From positions 1 through 44,468 of the forward strand of contig JAUSCY010000048.1 of assembly GCA_030650995.1 (NCBI GenBank): 44,468 nucleotides of DNA, read 5' to 3'. Made by a program: the position numbers and the translations under genes. Source of the stretch: Sheuella sp. Lineage in GTDB: Bacteria; Pseudomonadota; Gammaproteobacteria; Burkholderiales; Burkholderiaceae_B. Each line of letters starts with the position of its first letter. Positions within the stretch are counted from its first letter, which is position 1. Below the pieces are notes generated by a model. The model did no database searches and was not told the DNA's origin. It saw only the letters and a list, made by a program, of their open reading frames with translations. Shown here piece after piece: positions 1 to 8,993 of the stretch.

Positions 1-2711
1 AGAGCCGCCGTATCGGCAGGTGCTACAACTGCTGCAACAACAGGCGCTGTGGGTGCGATAACGGGTGCAGGTGCAGAAACCGCTGGTGCAGCAACCGATG
101 GAGCAGCAACTACAGGCGCTGCAACGATCGGAGCAGCAACAACAGGCGCTGCAGCTTCAGGCGTTACAACTGATGGCGCGGGAGCCGTGACAGGTGCAGC
201 AGTCTCTACTGGAGCAACTGCAACTGGAGCAACCGCAGCAGGAGCAACCGCAGCAGGAGCAACTTCGGCAACAGGTGAGTAAGTCGGTGTCACGTGTGCA
301 ACAAAAGCGGGAGCCGAAGCAGGTGCCGCGGCAGGTACCGTGCTTGCTGTGCCGGGTTCAACGTAGGCAACAGGTGCTCCGGACAGTGCAGCACTTGAAG
401 TGTGCTCATAGCCCTGATTATCTTGTTGACCTTCCTGATTTTCACCAGCCGAGCCTTCGTCCTGACCGCGACGACCACGACGGCTACGACGACGGCGGCG
501 CTTACGCTCAGGATCGGCCTGATCCTGATCATCTTCTGCCAGGCCTTCTGCATCCAGTCCGGCTTGCAGGTTGGCCTGATCATCGTTTTGCAGCGGTGCT
601 GGAGGACGCGGTGCGCGAGGAGGACGCTGCTCGGTATTGGCTTGGGCAGGTGTTGCTGCCTGATCCACTACTTGAGCGGTGTCTGATTGCACATTTTCGC
701 TCGACTCGTCACGACGATTACGACCACGTCCGCGACGACCGCGACCAGCGTTGCGGTTGTCATCACCTTGCTCGCCTGTAGCTTCAGGAAGTGCAAGAGC
801 TGGAGCGCGGTCTTCATCACGCGGTGCGCGTGGTGGTCGACGGTTATCCTGCTCTGCAGAGGTATCGCCAGCAGCAATTTTTGTTTCATTGCGGTTTTCA
901 GGACGACGGCCGCGCTGATTACGATTACCGTTACCGCGATTGCCTTGCCCATGACGGGGGCGATCACGTGTTTCGGTTTTCTTTGGTTCTTCTTTTGTTT
1001 CTTCGGAAGAGCCGCCAGTGAGCCAGCCAATCAGACGCTTGAACAGGCCGGGTTTAGCCGGACCGTTATCTGCTGATTTAGGCGATGGTGTAGACGAAAC
1101 CGGAGCAGGTTGAGAAGGCGTAATGCCTTTGACAAGTGCTTCAGGCTTGGTCTTGATCTCTTGCTCTTTTGGCGCCCAGCTCATGTCGGTCGATGGGGCA
1201 TCGACGAGTTCAAAGCTGGTTTTGACGTCTTCGAGGCGAGGATCATCATGGCGCAGGCGCTCAATATGATGATGTGGCGTCTCAAGGTGACGATTAGGAA
1301 TCAGAATCAGGTTAACTTTGAGACGCGATTCAATCTTGGTGATGTCAGCACGTTTCTCATTGAGCAGGAAGGTCGCAACGTCCACAGGTACCTGCGCATG
1401 AACGGCCGCAGTGTTTTCCTTCATGGCCTCTTCTTGCAAGAGACGCAAGACTTGCAACGCACTGGATTCGGCATCACGAATCACACCTGTTCCATTGCAA
1501 CGGGGGCAGGTGATATGTGAGCCTTCATTGAGTGCAGGACGCAGACGCTGACGTGAAAGCTCCATCAGACCGAAGCGCGATATTTTGCCCATCTGGACAC
1601 GCGCACGATCGAAGTGCAGCGCATCACGCAGACGATTTTCGACTGAACGTTGATTTTTAGTGTCTTCCATGTCGATAAAATCGATCACGATCAGACCACC
1701 CAGGTCACGCAGGCGCAGTTGGCGGGCGACTTCGTCGGCGGCTTCCTGGTTGGTGCGCAAGGCTGTTTCTTCGATGTCCGCGCCGCGTGTAGCGCGTGCG
1801 GAGTTGACGTCGACCGCGACCAGTGCTTCTGTATGGTCAATGACCACTGAGCCGCCAGAGGGCAGTTCCACAGTGCGGGAGTAGGCGGTTTCAATCTGGT
1901 GTTCGATCTGGAAACGGGAGAACAGCGGTACATCATCACGATAACGTTTCACGCGTGAAACATTATCCGGCATCACGACACTCATGAACGCCATCGCCTG
2001 ATCGGCAATGTCGTCTGTATCGATCAGGATTTCACCGATATCAGGTGAAAAATAGTCACGGATCGCACGGATCACCAGACTGGATTCCAGATAAATCAGG
2101 ATCGGTGCGGGGTTGTCCTTGGCTGCACCGTCAATCGCGGTCCAGAGTTGCATCAGATAGGACATGTCCCAGGACAGCTCTTCGACGTTACGGCCGATGC
2201 CGGCCGTACGCGCGATGATGCTCATGCCAGCGGGGATATGCAGCTGGTCCATCGTCTCACGTAGTTCCTGACGCTCTTCGCCCTCAACGCGACGCGACAC
2301 ACCGCCGCCACGAGGATTGTTAGGCATCAGAACCAGGTAGCGACCAGCGAGTGAGATAAAGGTGGTCAGGGCAGCGCCCTTGTTGCCACGCTCTTCTTTC
2401 TCGACCTGAATAATCAGTTCCTGGCCTTCACGCAGCGCATCCTGGATGCGAGCGGTACGAACATCGACACCTTCTTTGAAGTAGGTGCGGGCGATTTCTT
2501 TAAAAGGCAGAAAGCCGTGACGCTCTTCGCCGTAGTTGACAAAGCAGGCCTCGAGGCCGGGCTCAATGCGGGTAATGACGCCTTTGTAAATATTGCCTTT
2601 GCGTTGTTCACGGCCGGCAATTTCAATATCCAGATCGATCAGTTTTTGACCGTCGACGATGGCGACGCGTAGTTCCTCTTGGTGCGTTGCATTAAATAGC
2701 ATGCGCTTCAT
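1..2711 (-). CDS. rne: Ribonuclease E, 3' end outside window
   Basis: Endoribonuclease of the RNase E/G family, which starts mRNA decay and matures rRNA and tRNA precursors; its C-terminal half usually scaffolds the degradosome. The reverse strand reads open from ATG at 2711 for 903 codons and runs off the left edge. The start is fixed by MKRMLFNATHQEELRVAIVDG and a GGAG ribosome site about 9 bases upstream. An S1 domain lies at about residues 35-120. The catalytic DVN segment lies near residue 300 and an IDFIDM segment near 345. The zinc-link C-P-R-C cysteines are C402 and C405, close to E. coli C404/C407. Beyond about residue 480 the protein turns disordered, with Arg-rich patches and then Ala/Pro/Val-rich repeats. 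It is divergent from rluC, as in many proteobacteria. Identification is very secure. Confidence 0.97.
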   Translation of the reverse strand, partial: MKRMLFNATHQEELRVAIVDGQKLIDLDIEIAGREQRKGNIYKGVITRIEPGLEACFVNYGEERHGFLPFKEIARTYFKEGVDVRTARIQDALREGQELIIQVEKEERGNKGAALTTFISLAGRYLVLMPNNPRGGGVSRRVEGEERQELRETMDQLHIPAGMSIIARTAGIGRNVEELSWDMSYLMQLWTAIDGAAKDNPAPILIYLESSLVIRAIRDYFSPDIGEILIDTDDIADQAMAFMSVVMPDNVSRVKRYRDDVPLFSRFQIEHQIETAYSRTVELPSGGSVVIDHTEALVAVDVNSARATRGADIEETALRTNQEAADEVARQLRLRDLGGLIVIDFIDMEDTKNQRSVENRLRDALHFDRARVQMGKISRFGLMELSRQRLRPALNEGSHITCPRCNGTGVIRDAESSALQVLRLLQEEAMKENTAAVHAQVPVDVATFLLNEKRADITKIESRLKVNLILIPNRHLETPHHHIERLRHDDPRLEDVKTSFELVDAPSTDMSWAPKEQEIKTKPEALVKGITPSQPAPVSSTPSPKSADNGPAKPGLFKRLIGWLTGGSSEETKEEPKKTETRDRPRHGQGNRGNGNRNQRGRRPENRNETKIAAGDTSAEQDNRRPPRAPRDEDRAPALALPEATGEQGDDNRNAGRGRRGRGRNRRDESSENVQSDTAQVVDQAATPAQANTEQRPPRAPRPPAPLQNDDQANLQAGLDAEGLAEDDQDQADPERKRRRRRSRRGRRGQDEGSAGENQEGQQDNQGYEHTSSAALSGAPVAYVEPGTASTVPAAAPASAPAFVAHVTPTYSPVAEVAPAAVAPAAVAPVAVAPVETAAPVTAPAPSVVTPEAAAPVVAAPIVAAPVVAAPSVAAPAVSAPAPVIAPTAPVVAAVVAPADTAA
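211..270. repeat. 15-bp tandem repeat in rne tail
   Basis: Four adjacent 15-base units (GGAGCAACCGCAGCA type on the + strand) with only a few differences. On the coding (-) strand each unit gives five residues of the A-x-V-A-P kind. The repeat is part of a wider low-complexity Ala/Pro/Val region from about 1 to 300 that encodes the disordered RNase E tail. Such in-frame repeats can change copy number without breaking the frame. Confidence 0.85.
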
Positions 2712-3200
2712 GGGATGTTTCTCCATTTAAATGGCACGTCGAAATCGACGCGCAGCCGAGGGTACGCTGGCTGCGAAACACTGAAGCAGGCAAGAGGATC
2801 TGCGCGCAAATCACGCGCAGTGAAGGTCTTTAGACCGGCACGGCGCACCATTCGGCGCGGGGTTCATTCAGCAGGAAGTACAGAGTCAGGATCACAGTTG
2901 TGGATGACAAAAAAGTGCTGAGAACATCAGGCGAATCATACTCAGGCGCCTGGTGCAGGAAAAAACGGTTTCAAGCTCATGCTTCAGTATCGCGTGCGGA
3001 AAAGTGAGGACCATCCAAGCGTGTGGGCGTAACGTAATTACGTCGCAACGACACACTTTAGGAACATCCCGGCCTAACCGGCGACCAGTGACCCAGAGGG
3101 GGAAGAAAGCTAGCGGTACAATACAAGTCCGCGATCCAGACGGAGACGCGACAACAAATGCATCTCGACGCCAGAGGGCTTTCTAAACCCTTTCAGGCTT
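2712..3200 (-). promoter_or_regulatory. Long structured 5' leader of rne
   Basis: This 499-base gap (to 3210) has no convincing gene. If the promoter at 3206-3233 is right, it is an rne leader of roughly 485 nt. It holds several inverted repeats: 2751-2757 with 2769-2775 (7 bp), 2800-2806 with 2814-2820 (7 bp, 7-nt loop), a CAGGCGCCTG palindrome at 2942-2951, and a composite hairpin at 3021-3056 centred on the 12-bp palindrome ACGTAATTACGT (3032-3043). In E. coli the long rne leader folds into hairpins that RNase E senses to control its own mRNA. The same role here is inference from position and structure. Confidence 0.6.
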
Positions 3201-3205
3201 CGCGG

Positions 3206-3233
3206 ATTATATGCCGCTTTTAGCCATGCGCAA
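3206..3233 (-). promoter_or_regulatory. Predicted sigma-70 promoter of rne
   Basis: On the - strand a perfect TATAAT (3211-3206) sits 16 bases from TTGCGC (3233-3228), a 4/6 match to the -35 consensus. A start of transcription near 3198 would give a leader of about 485 nt before the rne ATG. The -10 box touches the first possible ATG of rluC (3211), so the two genes share this DNA. Confidence 0.55.
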
Positions 3234-4218
3234 AGATTACTCAGTTTTGAACTCTCAATCACCTCGCAATAGCACCTCGAATCCCCCCCCAGAAGCCGCA
3301 CCGGCGGTTCGGATGGTCGAGGTGACTGAAGAACACGACGGCCAGCGTCTGGATAATTTCCTGATGCGGTTGTGCAAAGGCGTGCCTAAAAGCCATATTT
3401 ATAAAGCAGTACGCGGCGGCGAAGTCCGCATCAACAAGGGTCGGGTGCATCCTGACTCACGCGTCAGTACAGGGGACATGGTGCGCGTGCCCCCGATGCG
3501 GCTGCCTGCACCTAATCAAAAACGTCCTGTCCCTGGCCTCGAATTCCCGATTATTTTCGAGGATGAGGGGTTGCTCGTGATTGACAAGCCCGCAGGCGTG
3601 GCTGTCCACGGAGGCAGTGGCGTTTCTTTTGGCGTGATTGAGGCGCTCAGGGCCTCGCGCCCTGAAGCAAAGTTTCTCGAACTCGCCCATCGGCTCGATC
3701 GCGATACGTCCGGGCTATTGATGATTGCTAAAAAACGCAATGTTTTACTTAGTCTGCATGAGATGTTCCGAACGAGCGGTGGGCGTAAGCATTACTTTGC
3801 TTTGGTAGAGGGCGACTGGGTCAACGATCGTCAGCATATTCGCTTTGCACTGACCAAGTGGACAACGCAGACGGGTGAGCGACGCGTAAAGGTTGATCCC
3901 GAAGGTCAAATAGCTCACACTATCGTTTCGTCTAAAAAGCGTTTTAAAGGTTACAGCCTGGTAGATGCTGAATTGAAAACAGGCCGTACGCATCAGATCC
4001 GGGTGCACCTGGCATCAAGCGGCTTTCCGATTGTTGGTGATGATAAGTATGGTCGCGACGAAACGCATGCTTATTTCAGTAAATTAGGGTTTTCAAGAAT
4101 GTTTTTGCATGCACACCGGCTTGAAATGCCGCATCCATTGACAAAAGAAACCATGATTTTAGAGGCGCCGCTGCCAGAAGCGTGCACACGTATTCTCAAG
4201 CAGCTCGAAGAAAAATGA
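3211..4218 (+). CDS. rluC: 23S rRNA pseudouridine synthase RluC
   Basis: Large-subunit rRNA pseudouridine synthase; E. coli RluC modifies U955, U2504 and U2580. An S4 RNA-binding domain lies at about residues 40-100 (GQRLDNFLMRL onward). The RsuA/RluA catalytic domain follows, with the H-R-L-D motif and catalytic Asp at D163 of this start. The frame has 335 residues against 319 in E. coli. Start choice is uncertain: ATGs at 3211, 3226 and 3313 are all in frame, and none has a clear ribosome site. The first 34 residues are low-complexity, contain a C8 run (3283-3290) and overlap the predicted rne promoter, so the 3313 start is plausible. The stop overlaps the next start as ATGA. Family assignment is firm. 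Confidence 0.93.
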   Translation: MPLLAMRKDYSVLNSQSPRNSTSNPPPEAAPAVRMVEVTEEHDGQRLDNFLMRLCKGVPKSHIYKAVRGGEVRINKGRVHPDSRVSTGDMVRVPPMRLPAPNQKRPVPGLEFPIIFEDEGLLVIDKPAGVAVHGGSGVSFGVIEALRASRPEAKFLELAHRLDRDTSGLLMIAKKRNVLLSLHEMFRTSGGRKHYFALVEGDWVNDRQHIRFALTKWTTQTGERRVKVDPEGQIAHTIVSSKKRFKGYSLVDAELKTGRTHQIRVHLASSGFPIVGDDKYGRDETHAYFSKLGFSRMFLHAHRLEMPHPLTKETMILEAPLPEACTRILKQLEEK

Positions 4219-4880
4219 AAAAATACTCTGCGGTGGTGTTTGACTGGGACGGTACCCTGATGGACTCGACGCACAGCATTGTGACGGCGATTCAAGGGGC
4301 CTGTCGTGATCTGGAGTTGCCAGTCCCCGATGACGCGCAGGCTAGCTGGGTGATTGGATTACCCTTTGATCCCGCCTTGCGCCATGCCGTACCAGATTTG
4401 CCTGAATCGATGAAACCCTATTTTCTTGAGCGGTTTCGTACACATTATTTAGTGCGTGACCATCAGCTCAAACTGTTCGATGGTGTCGAGGATATGCTCG
4501 ATGATCTGAAAGCTGCCGGGGCAAACCTTGCTGTCGCAACAGGTAAAAACCGGATTGGCCTGAATCGTGCGCTGACAGCCACATCGCTGCACAATTACTT
4601 TACCGCAACGCGCTGTGCGGACGAGACCTTCGGTAAACCTCATCCTGGGATGTTGCTTGAGCTGATCGACGAGCTGTTGGTTCCTGATCCGACCGATCTG
4701 CTGATGGTGGGCGATACCTCACACGATCTGAACATGGCGGCAAATGCCGGCGTCCATGGACTCGGGGTCACCTATGGTGCCCACCCCGAGCAGGAATTGC
4801 GTGCTTGTGCCCATCAGGGCATTGTTCACGATGTGACTGGGTTACGTACCTGGTTACTGGATCGCGTTACGCAATCCTAG
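4215..4880 (+). CDS. HAD-IA family phosphatase (Gph-like)
   Basis: Haloacid dehalogenase superfamily hydrolase of 221 residues, subfamily IA with a helical cap, similar to phosphoglycolate phosphatases. Motif I is DWDGT with nucleophile D10 and acid D12. A Thr of motif II lies in the AVATGK segment, motif III is the Lys of FGKPHP, and motif IV is GDTSHD. The ATG at 4215 overlaps the rluC stop by four bases, so translation is probably coupled; an HAD gene follows rluC in many Beta- and Gammaproteobacteria. An upstream in-frame ATG at 4182 lies inside rluC and is not needed. The substrate cannot be read from the sequence. Confidence 0.9.
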   Translation: MKKYSAVVFDWDGTLMDSTHSIVTAIQGACRDLELPVPDDAQASWVIGLPFDPALRHAVPDLPESMKPYFLERFRTHYLVRDHQLKLFDGVEDMLDDLKAAGANLAVATGKNRIGLNRALTATSLHNYFTATRCADETFGKPHPGMLLELIDELLVPDPTDLLMVGDTSHDLNMAANAGVHGLGVTYGAHPEQELRACAHQGIVHDVTGLRTWLLDRVTQS

Positions 4881-4967
4881 CCGTTTCAAACCCGGTCAGG
4901 ACTAGGGTTATGCATTTAAATCTGATCATATTTCATTAAGATTGGCAGTCCTTACTGGAGCCCCATC

Positions 4968-5948
4968 ATGTCAAATTATCGTTATCCTCGCCCTGATTCA
5001 TCGGAGATTACTCCCGAAGCAGTATGGAAAGGCAGACGTGAGTGGATCAAGGCCGCAGGTGTCGCCGCGACCAGCGCAGCGATGGGCGGCGCTCTGGCCA
5101 GTCTGCCTGCTTTGGGTCAGGCAGCCACACCGAAGGCTCTCGCGCCGCTGCCGGGCGAGCCCTCCAAACAATACGTATTGATGGAGCCTGCGACACCCTT
5201 TAAGGACGCAACTTCATACAATAACTTTTATGAATTTGGCATGGATAAGTCGGACCCGGAGCGCTACGCCCATACCTTGCAGACATCACCCTGGAATGTG
5301 CGCATTGAAGGTGAGGTAGTCACACCTAAGACCTTCGATCTCGATGCGTTACGAAAGCTCGCACCACTTGAAGAGCGTGTCTACAGGATGCGCTGTGTAG
5401 AGGGTTGGTCGATGGTGATTCCCTGGGTGGGATATTCGCTGTCTGCCTTGCTCAAGCAAGTCCAGCCCACTGGCAATGCGAAATATGTCGAGTTCATCTC
5501 AGCTGTGCAAGAAAAAAATATGCCCGGCCTGAGTTCACGTTCGATTGACTGGCCATATGTGGAAGGGTTGCGCATGGATGAGGCGATGCATCCTCTGACC
5601 TTATTAACCATGGGCATGTATGGCAAGGTATTGCCAAATCAGAATGGTGCGCCGGTCAGGCTTGTGGTGCCATGGAAATATGGATTCAAATCCGCCAAAT
5701 CAATTGTCGCGATTCGCTTCGTTGAAAAGCAACCCGCTAGCAGCTGGATGAAATCTATTCCGAGCGAATATGGTTTCTACTCAAACGTGAATCCTGAGGT
5801 CTCACACCCTCGATGGAGTCAGGCGACTGAGCGCCGTATCGGTGAAGATGGTCTGTTTACCCCTAAACGCAAGACCCTGATGTTTAACGGCTATGGCAAC
5901 GAGGTCGCATCGCTTTATCAGGGAATGGATTTGCGTAAAAACTTCTGA
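4968..5948 (+). CDS. msrP: Periplasmic Met-sulfoxide reductase MsrP
   Basis: Catalytic molybdopterin subunit (formerly YedY) of the MsrPQ system, which repairs oxidised methionine in periplasmic proteins. It has 326 residues (E. coli 334). The N-terminus carries a twin-arginine signal (R23-R24 followed by EWIKAAG) and an Ala-rich hydrophobic stretch ending near residue 52, so it is exported folded with cofactor. The molybdenum-ligand Cys is C143 in the segment MRCVEGWSM, typical of the sulfite-oxidase fold. A TGGAG ribosome site precedes the ATG at suitable distance. The membrane partner msrQ follows after 68 bases. Confidence 0.95.
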   Translation: MSNYRYPRPDSSEITPEAVWKGRREWIKAAGVAATSAAMGGALASLPALGQAATPKALAPLPGEPSKQYVLMEPATPFKDATSYNNFYEFGMDKSDPERYAHTLQTSPWNVRIEGEVVTPKTFDLDALRKLAPLEERVYRMRCVEGWSMVIPWVGYSLSALLKQVQPTGNAKYVEFISAVQEKNMPGLSSRSIDWPYVEGLRMDEAMHPLTLLTMGMYGKVLPNQNGAPVRLVVPWKYGFKSAKSIVAIRFVEKQPASSWMKSIPSEYGFYSNVNPEVSHPRWSQATERRIGEDGLFTPKRKTLMFNGYGNEVASLYQGMDLRKNF

Positions 5949-6016
5949 GCATACGATTTGATTTTGATCTGTCGACTTGAAGTTAAAGGCTTTGCTCCTC
6001 ACATGCGAATCGCTGC

Positions 6017-6622
6017 ATGAAAGCCTTCTCTGTTCAGGCCGTTGACCGGGCCAAGCCGTTGTTGTTCGTGGCAGGCTTGTATCCTTTGCTCCGCTGGGTC
6101 TGGCTTGGGTTGAATAACGGGCTGACGGCAAATCCCACGGAGTTTTTGACACGCTCGGCCGGAACCTGGACGCTGGTGTGCCTGCTCGTCACGTTATCGA
6201 TCTCTCCCGTGCGTCAGTGGTTGTCCCAGCCCGCGTTGTTGCGCTGGCGGCGCATGTGCGGATTATTTACTTTTTTTTATGCCGTGCTGCACGCGCTGGC
6301 GTGGTCCTGGTGGGATCAAGGTCTCGCATTAGACAGCATGCTTGCCGATGTCTGGAAAAGACCCTTCATCATGGTGGGTATGGCTGCCTTTCTAACGATG
6401 ACGTTATTGGCAGTCACCTCCACTAAGGGCTGGATGCGGCGCCTGGGAAGGCGCTGGCAGCAGGTTCACAGACTAATCTATCTGATCGGGTTATTGTCGA
6501 TCCTGCATTACTGGTGGCACAAGTCCGGCAAAAGTGATTTCACAACCGTCTCGATATATGCCTGCGTACTCGCTGTATTGTTGGTGTGGCGCCTCATCAG
6601 ATGGAAGTCCAGCCGTCCCTGA
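6017..6622 (+). CDS. msrQ: Haem membrane subunit MsrQ
   Basis: Inner-membrane b-type haem protein (formerly YedZ, ferric-reductase-like fold) that passes electrons from the respiratory chain to MsrP. It has 201 residues, close to the family norm, and is mostly hydrophobic with about six membrane segments. Likely haem-ligand histidines lie in FYAVLHALAWSWW and in QQVHRLIYLIGLLSILHYWW. It lies directly after msrP and ends 17 bases from the convergent amidase gene. Pairing and order match the usual msrPQ operon. Confidence 0.93.
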   Translation: MKAFSVQAVDRAKPLLFVAGLYPLLRWVWLGLNNGLTANPTEFLTRSAGTWTLVCLLVTLSISPVRQWLSQPALLRWRRMCGLFTFFYAVLHALAWSWWDQGLALDSMLADVWKRPFIMVGMAAFLTMTLLAVTSTKGWMRRLGRRWQQVHRLIYLIGLLSILHYWWHKSGKSDFTTVSIYACVLAVLLVWRLIRWKSSRP

Positions 6623-6639
6623 TCGCAGTCCCTTATCTG

Positions 6640-7470
6640 TTACCGACTCAAGCCCGTTCCCGTCGTGGGAAGTGCCTGCAGTCGAGCGGCTGTTTGCAAA
6701 TCAGGTTTTCCAGTCACCCACTCCGGGCGATAGTGGATCTGAAATGCTGCGATAACATGTCGCGTATTCGCATCCATCACTCCGGTTTCAGGCACGTTGT
6801 AACCCACACGTTTGAGTTGCGCCTGCCACCACTTCGCATCGGGCAACCCTTTTTTTGAAAACTCTACTTCGTATTTAGCAGCAGCGTTTTCATCAAACCA
6901 TCGACCCACACCGTCGTGCGCGAGTTCTTTCCAGGGAAAAGACGGCCCTGGATCTTGTTTGCGCAGAGGCGCTACATCACTGTGACCCACGATATTTTCA
7001 GGTTTGATGTCGTAACGTTTGGCAAGGTCGCGCGTAAGTGCAGTGACGGTATGTATTTGTGCAATCGGATAAGGCGCTCCCATTGTTCCATTTACATTGC
7101 GATCCCAGCCTGGGTGGACAATTTCAATGCCGATCGAGCGCGGATTAATGTAAGTGCGTCCATACCAGCTGCTTTCGCCTGCATGCCACGCACTCATTGA
7201 ATCATCTACCAGACGATATACAAGAGGAGGATTGTCATCAGTCACTACATAATGGGCACTGACATCTTTATTTGTCAGGACTGCGAGCGCCGTTGTTTTT
7301 GATCCAGCCGTGTAGTGCAGCACAATCATGTCGATGCGACTGTTCTGACCTTTAGCTTTCATTGAGTCATTGATCGTGTAGCGGCCTTCGCGCGACTGAC
7401 CGGCACAGCCCGCAAGGATCAGAATGACGAAGATCGCGGCCAGGCGCTGGACAAAACGTATTGAGTTCAT
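6640..7470 (-). CDS. amiD: N-acetylmuramoyl-L-alanine amidase, lipoprotein
   Basis: Zinc amidase of the Amidase_2/AmpD family that cleaves the MurNAc-L-Ala bond in peptidoglycan or anhydro-muropeptides. It has 276 residues, the same length as E. coli AmiD. A lipoprotein signal with lipobox L-A-G-C and lipidated C22 places it at an outer or inner membrane face. Zinc ligands are H52 (VLHYTAG), H163 (VGHSDV) and D173. A peptidoglycan-binding domain occupies about residues 205-265. The start overlaps the stop of the upstream methyltransferase gene by four bases. The amiD label rests on lipobox, length and domain order; a different AmpD-type paralogue is possible. Confidence 0.88.
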   Translation of the reverse strand: MNSIRFVQRLAAIFVILILAGCAGQSREGRYTINDSMKAKGQNSRIDMIVLHYTAGSKTTALAVLTNKDVSAHYVVTDDNPPLVYRLVDDSMSAWHAGESSWYGRTYINPRSIGIEIVHPGWDRNVNGTMGAPYPIAQIHTVTALTRDLAKRYDIKPENIVGHSDVAPLRKQDPGPSFPWKELAHDGVGRWFDENAAAKYEVEFSKKGLPDAKWWQAQLKRVGYNVPETGVMDANTRHVIAAFQIHYRPEWVTGKPDLQTAARLQALPTTGTGLSR

Positions 7471-8213
7471 GATGCAAGAAATAGGAAAAGTGTGGGATGT
7501 TTATCAAGGACTGGGGTGGGTTGCGCTTTCCACTGTGCAATCGTGCGTGTCTGCACCCACTCATCGCTGGTGGTCAGTGAGCGTGCGACACACAGGCGTG
7601 TATTGCCTCGCAGATTTTCAATCAGTCCGCTAAACATTGCGTTATTGCGGTACGGCGTTTCGATCAGCATCTGCGTCTGTTTTTGCCTGGTGGACAGCAC
7701 CTCCCAGTTTTTTAACTGTTTAACGCGTTCGGCCGGCTCAATTGGCGCGTAGCCATGAAAGGTAAAGCGCTGGCCCTCCAGGCCGCTGGCCATCAGTCCC
7801 AGCAGGATGGAGGATGGACCGACCCACGGTTTAACGGTGACGCCCCAGTTGTGTGCGATCGTCACGGCGCGTGCGCCCGGGTCTGCTACGGCAGGGCAAC
7901 CTGCTTCAGAGACCAGTCCGATATCCTGACCGTGACGCAGTGGTTCCATCCAGGCCTCTAAGGCCGCATCATCGATGCGTGGCCCGAGCTCGTGAATGGT
8001 GATGTCCTGCAAAGGGTGCTTGAGCGCAGTGAGTTTTAAAAATGCCCGTGCCGTTTTAGCGTTTTCGGCAATGTAAAGTTTCAGCCCGGCGGCGGTTGAT
8101 TGCACCTGCTGCGGCAGCCAGTCATTGATTGGCGAGTCGCCCAAACCAACCGGAATGAGATGCAGTGTGCCCTTGGCGGACGTATTTTTTACGATTTTTT
8201 GTGTATCAGTCAT
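7467..8213 (-). CDS. RsmI-like SAM methyltransferase
   Basis: Tetrapyrrole-methylase-fold methyltransferase of 248 residues. It matches the RsmI group (2'-O-methylation of C1402 in 16S rRNA): an N-terminal GTLHLIPVGLGD in place of the usual start, SEAGCPAVADPG at 102-113, GPSS at 132-135 and TFHGYAP at 151-157. It is shorter than E. coli RsmI (286) and diverges at the first motif, so it may be an RsmI paralogue with another target. It lies between the maf-like gene (6 bases upstream) and the amidase gene (4-base overlap), forming a leftward three-gene unit. Confidence 0.8.
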   Translation of the reverse strand: MTDTQKIVKNTSAKGTLHLIPVGLGDSPINDWLPQQVQSTAAGLKLYIAENAKTARAFLKLTALKHPLQDITIHELGPRIDDAALEAWMEPLRHGQDIGLVSEAGCPAVADPGARAVTIAHNWGVTVKPWVGPSSILLGLMASGLEGQRFTFHGYAPIEPAERVKQLKNWEVLSTRQKQTQMLIETPYRNNAMFSGLIENLRGNTRLCVARSLTTSDEWVQTRTIAQWKAQPTPVLDKHPTLFLFLAS

Positions 8214-8219
8214 CTGAAT

Positions 8220-8831
8220 TTACCTGACGTGCTTAAGGCTTGCATATAAAAGAGGGTCCAGGCCGCAGAGACTCAGCATTCTGGTCAGTTCAATCAAAGG
8301 TAACCCGATAATCGCGGTTGGATCTGTGCTCAGCATGCTTTGCATCAGCGCGATCCCCAGACATTCTGCTTTGGCGCTTCCTGCGGTATCGAAGGGCTGA
8401 TCGATAGCAATGTAGCGATCGATGGCCGTGCTTGAAAGGGTGCGGAAAACACAGGTGGTCGGCACGTCGATACTTTGAATATGACCGTTGTGTATGACCG
8501 CCATGGCGCTGTGAAAGACGACAGTTTGTCCCGACATTTGCTGTAACTGGAGCCGGGCAGCCTCAGCTGTGCCTGGCTTACCCAATGGCAAGCCGTGCAG
8601 GCAGGCCGCCTGATCTGCTCCGATCACAATCGATCTGGGGGCGCGGGCAGCAACGGTCTGCGCCTTTTCGATCGCGAGCCTGAGCGCGAGTTGGTCTGGC
8701 GATTCGCCTGTACGTGGTGTTTCGTCAATTTCGGGTGAGACCACGGAGAAAGAAATTTTTAATCTTTCAAGTAACTCACGCCTGTAAGGTGAACTTGAGG
8801 CAAGTATTAAAGGGCAGGGGGGCGTAGTCAT
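8220..8831 (-). CDS. yceF: Maf-like nucleotide pyrophosphatase (YceF type)
   Basis: House-cleaning pyrophosphatase of the Maf family; the YceF branch hydrolyses 7-methyl-GTP. It has 203 residues. The N-terminal LILASSSPYRRELLERL is the Maf signature, followed by EIDETPR and the GADQAA segment with the catalytic Asp. It is divergent from yceD, and yceF-yceD adjacency is widely conserved, which supports the YceF branch over the dTTP-acting YhdE branch. First gene of the leftward unit that continues into the RsmI-like gene. Confidence 0.87.
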   Translation of the reverse strand: MTTPPCPLILASSSPYRRELLERLKISFSVVSPEIDETPRTGESPDQLALRLAIEKAQTVAARAPRSIVIGADQAACLHGLPLGKPGTAEAARLQLQQMSGQTVVFHSAMAVIHNGHIQSIDVPTTCVFRTLSSTAIDRYIAIDQPFDTAGSAKAECLGIALMQSMLSTDPTAIIGLPLIELTRMLSLCGLDPLLYASLKHVR

Positions 8832-8846
8832 GAGGTGAGAGTGAAA

Positions 8847-8876
8847 TTGACGATGACAGGGTAAACACGCTATTAT
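8847..8876 (+). promoter_or_regulatory. Predicted promoter of yceD-rpmF-fab run
   Basis: TTGACG (8847-8852) and TATTAT (8871-8876), each a 5/6 match to sigma-70 boxes, are separated by 18 bases. Transcription would start near 8884, giving a leader of about 110 nt before yceD. It is the best-scoring promoter by eye at the head of the ribosome and fatty-acid gene run. Confidence 0.6.
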
Positions 8877-8993
8877 CTCTTGCTTTGCTGCTTTTATAAA
8901 AGGCAGGCGGGCTAATCAATTTGGTTTTCCGTTGAGGGTTGGCACGGTGTGCTGGCAAGTAGTACTGAAAAGTGAGTCAGGTAAGGTGGGTAA

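Noticed and set aside
211-270. Possible CRISPR-like array
   Set aside because: Units are 15 bases with no spacers and encode part of RNase E.
194-781. Open frames on the + strand in the first kilobase, rich in Gln, Gly or Ala
   Set aside because: They are antisense readings of the repetitive rne tail; the - strand frame continues the RNase E protein without a break.
2715-3186. Short + strand frames in the rne-rluC gap
   Set aside because: Basic, motif-free peptides without ribosome sites; the region is better explained as structured rne leader.
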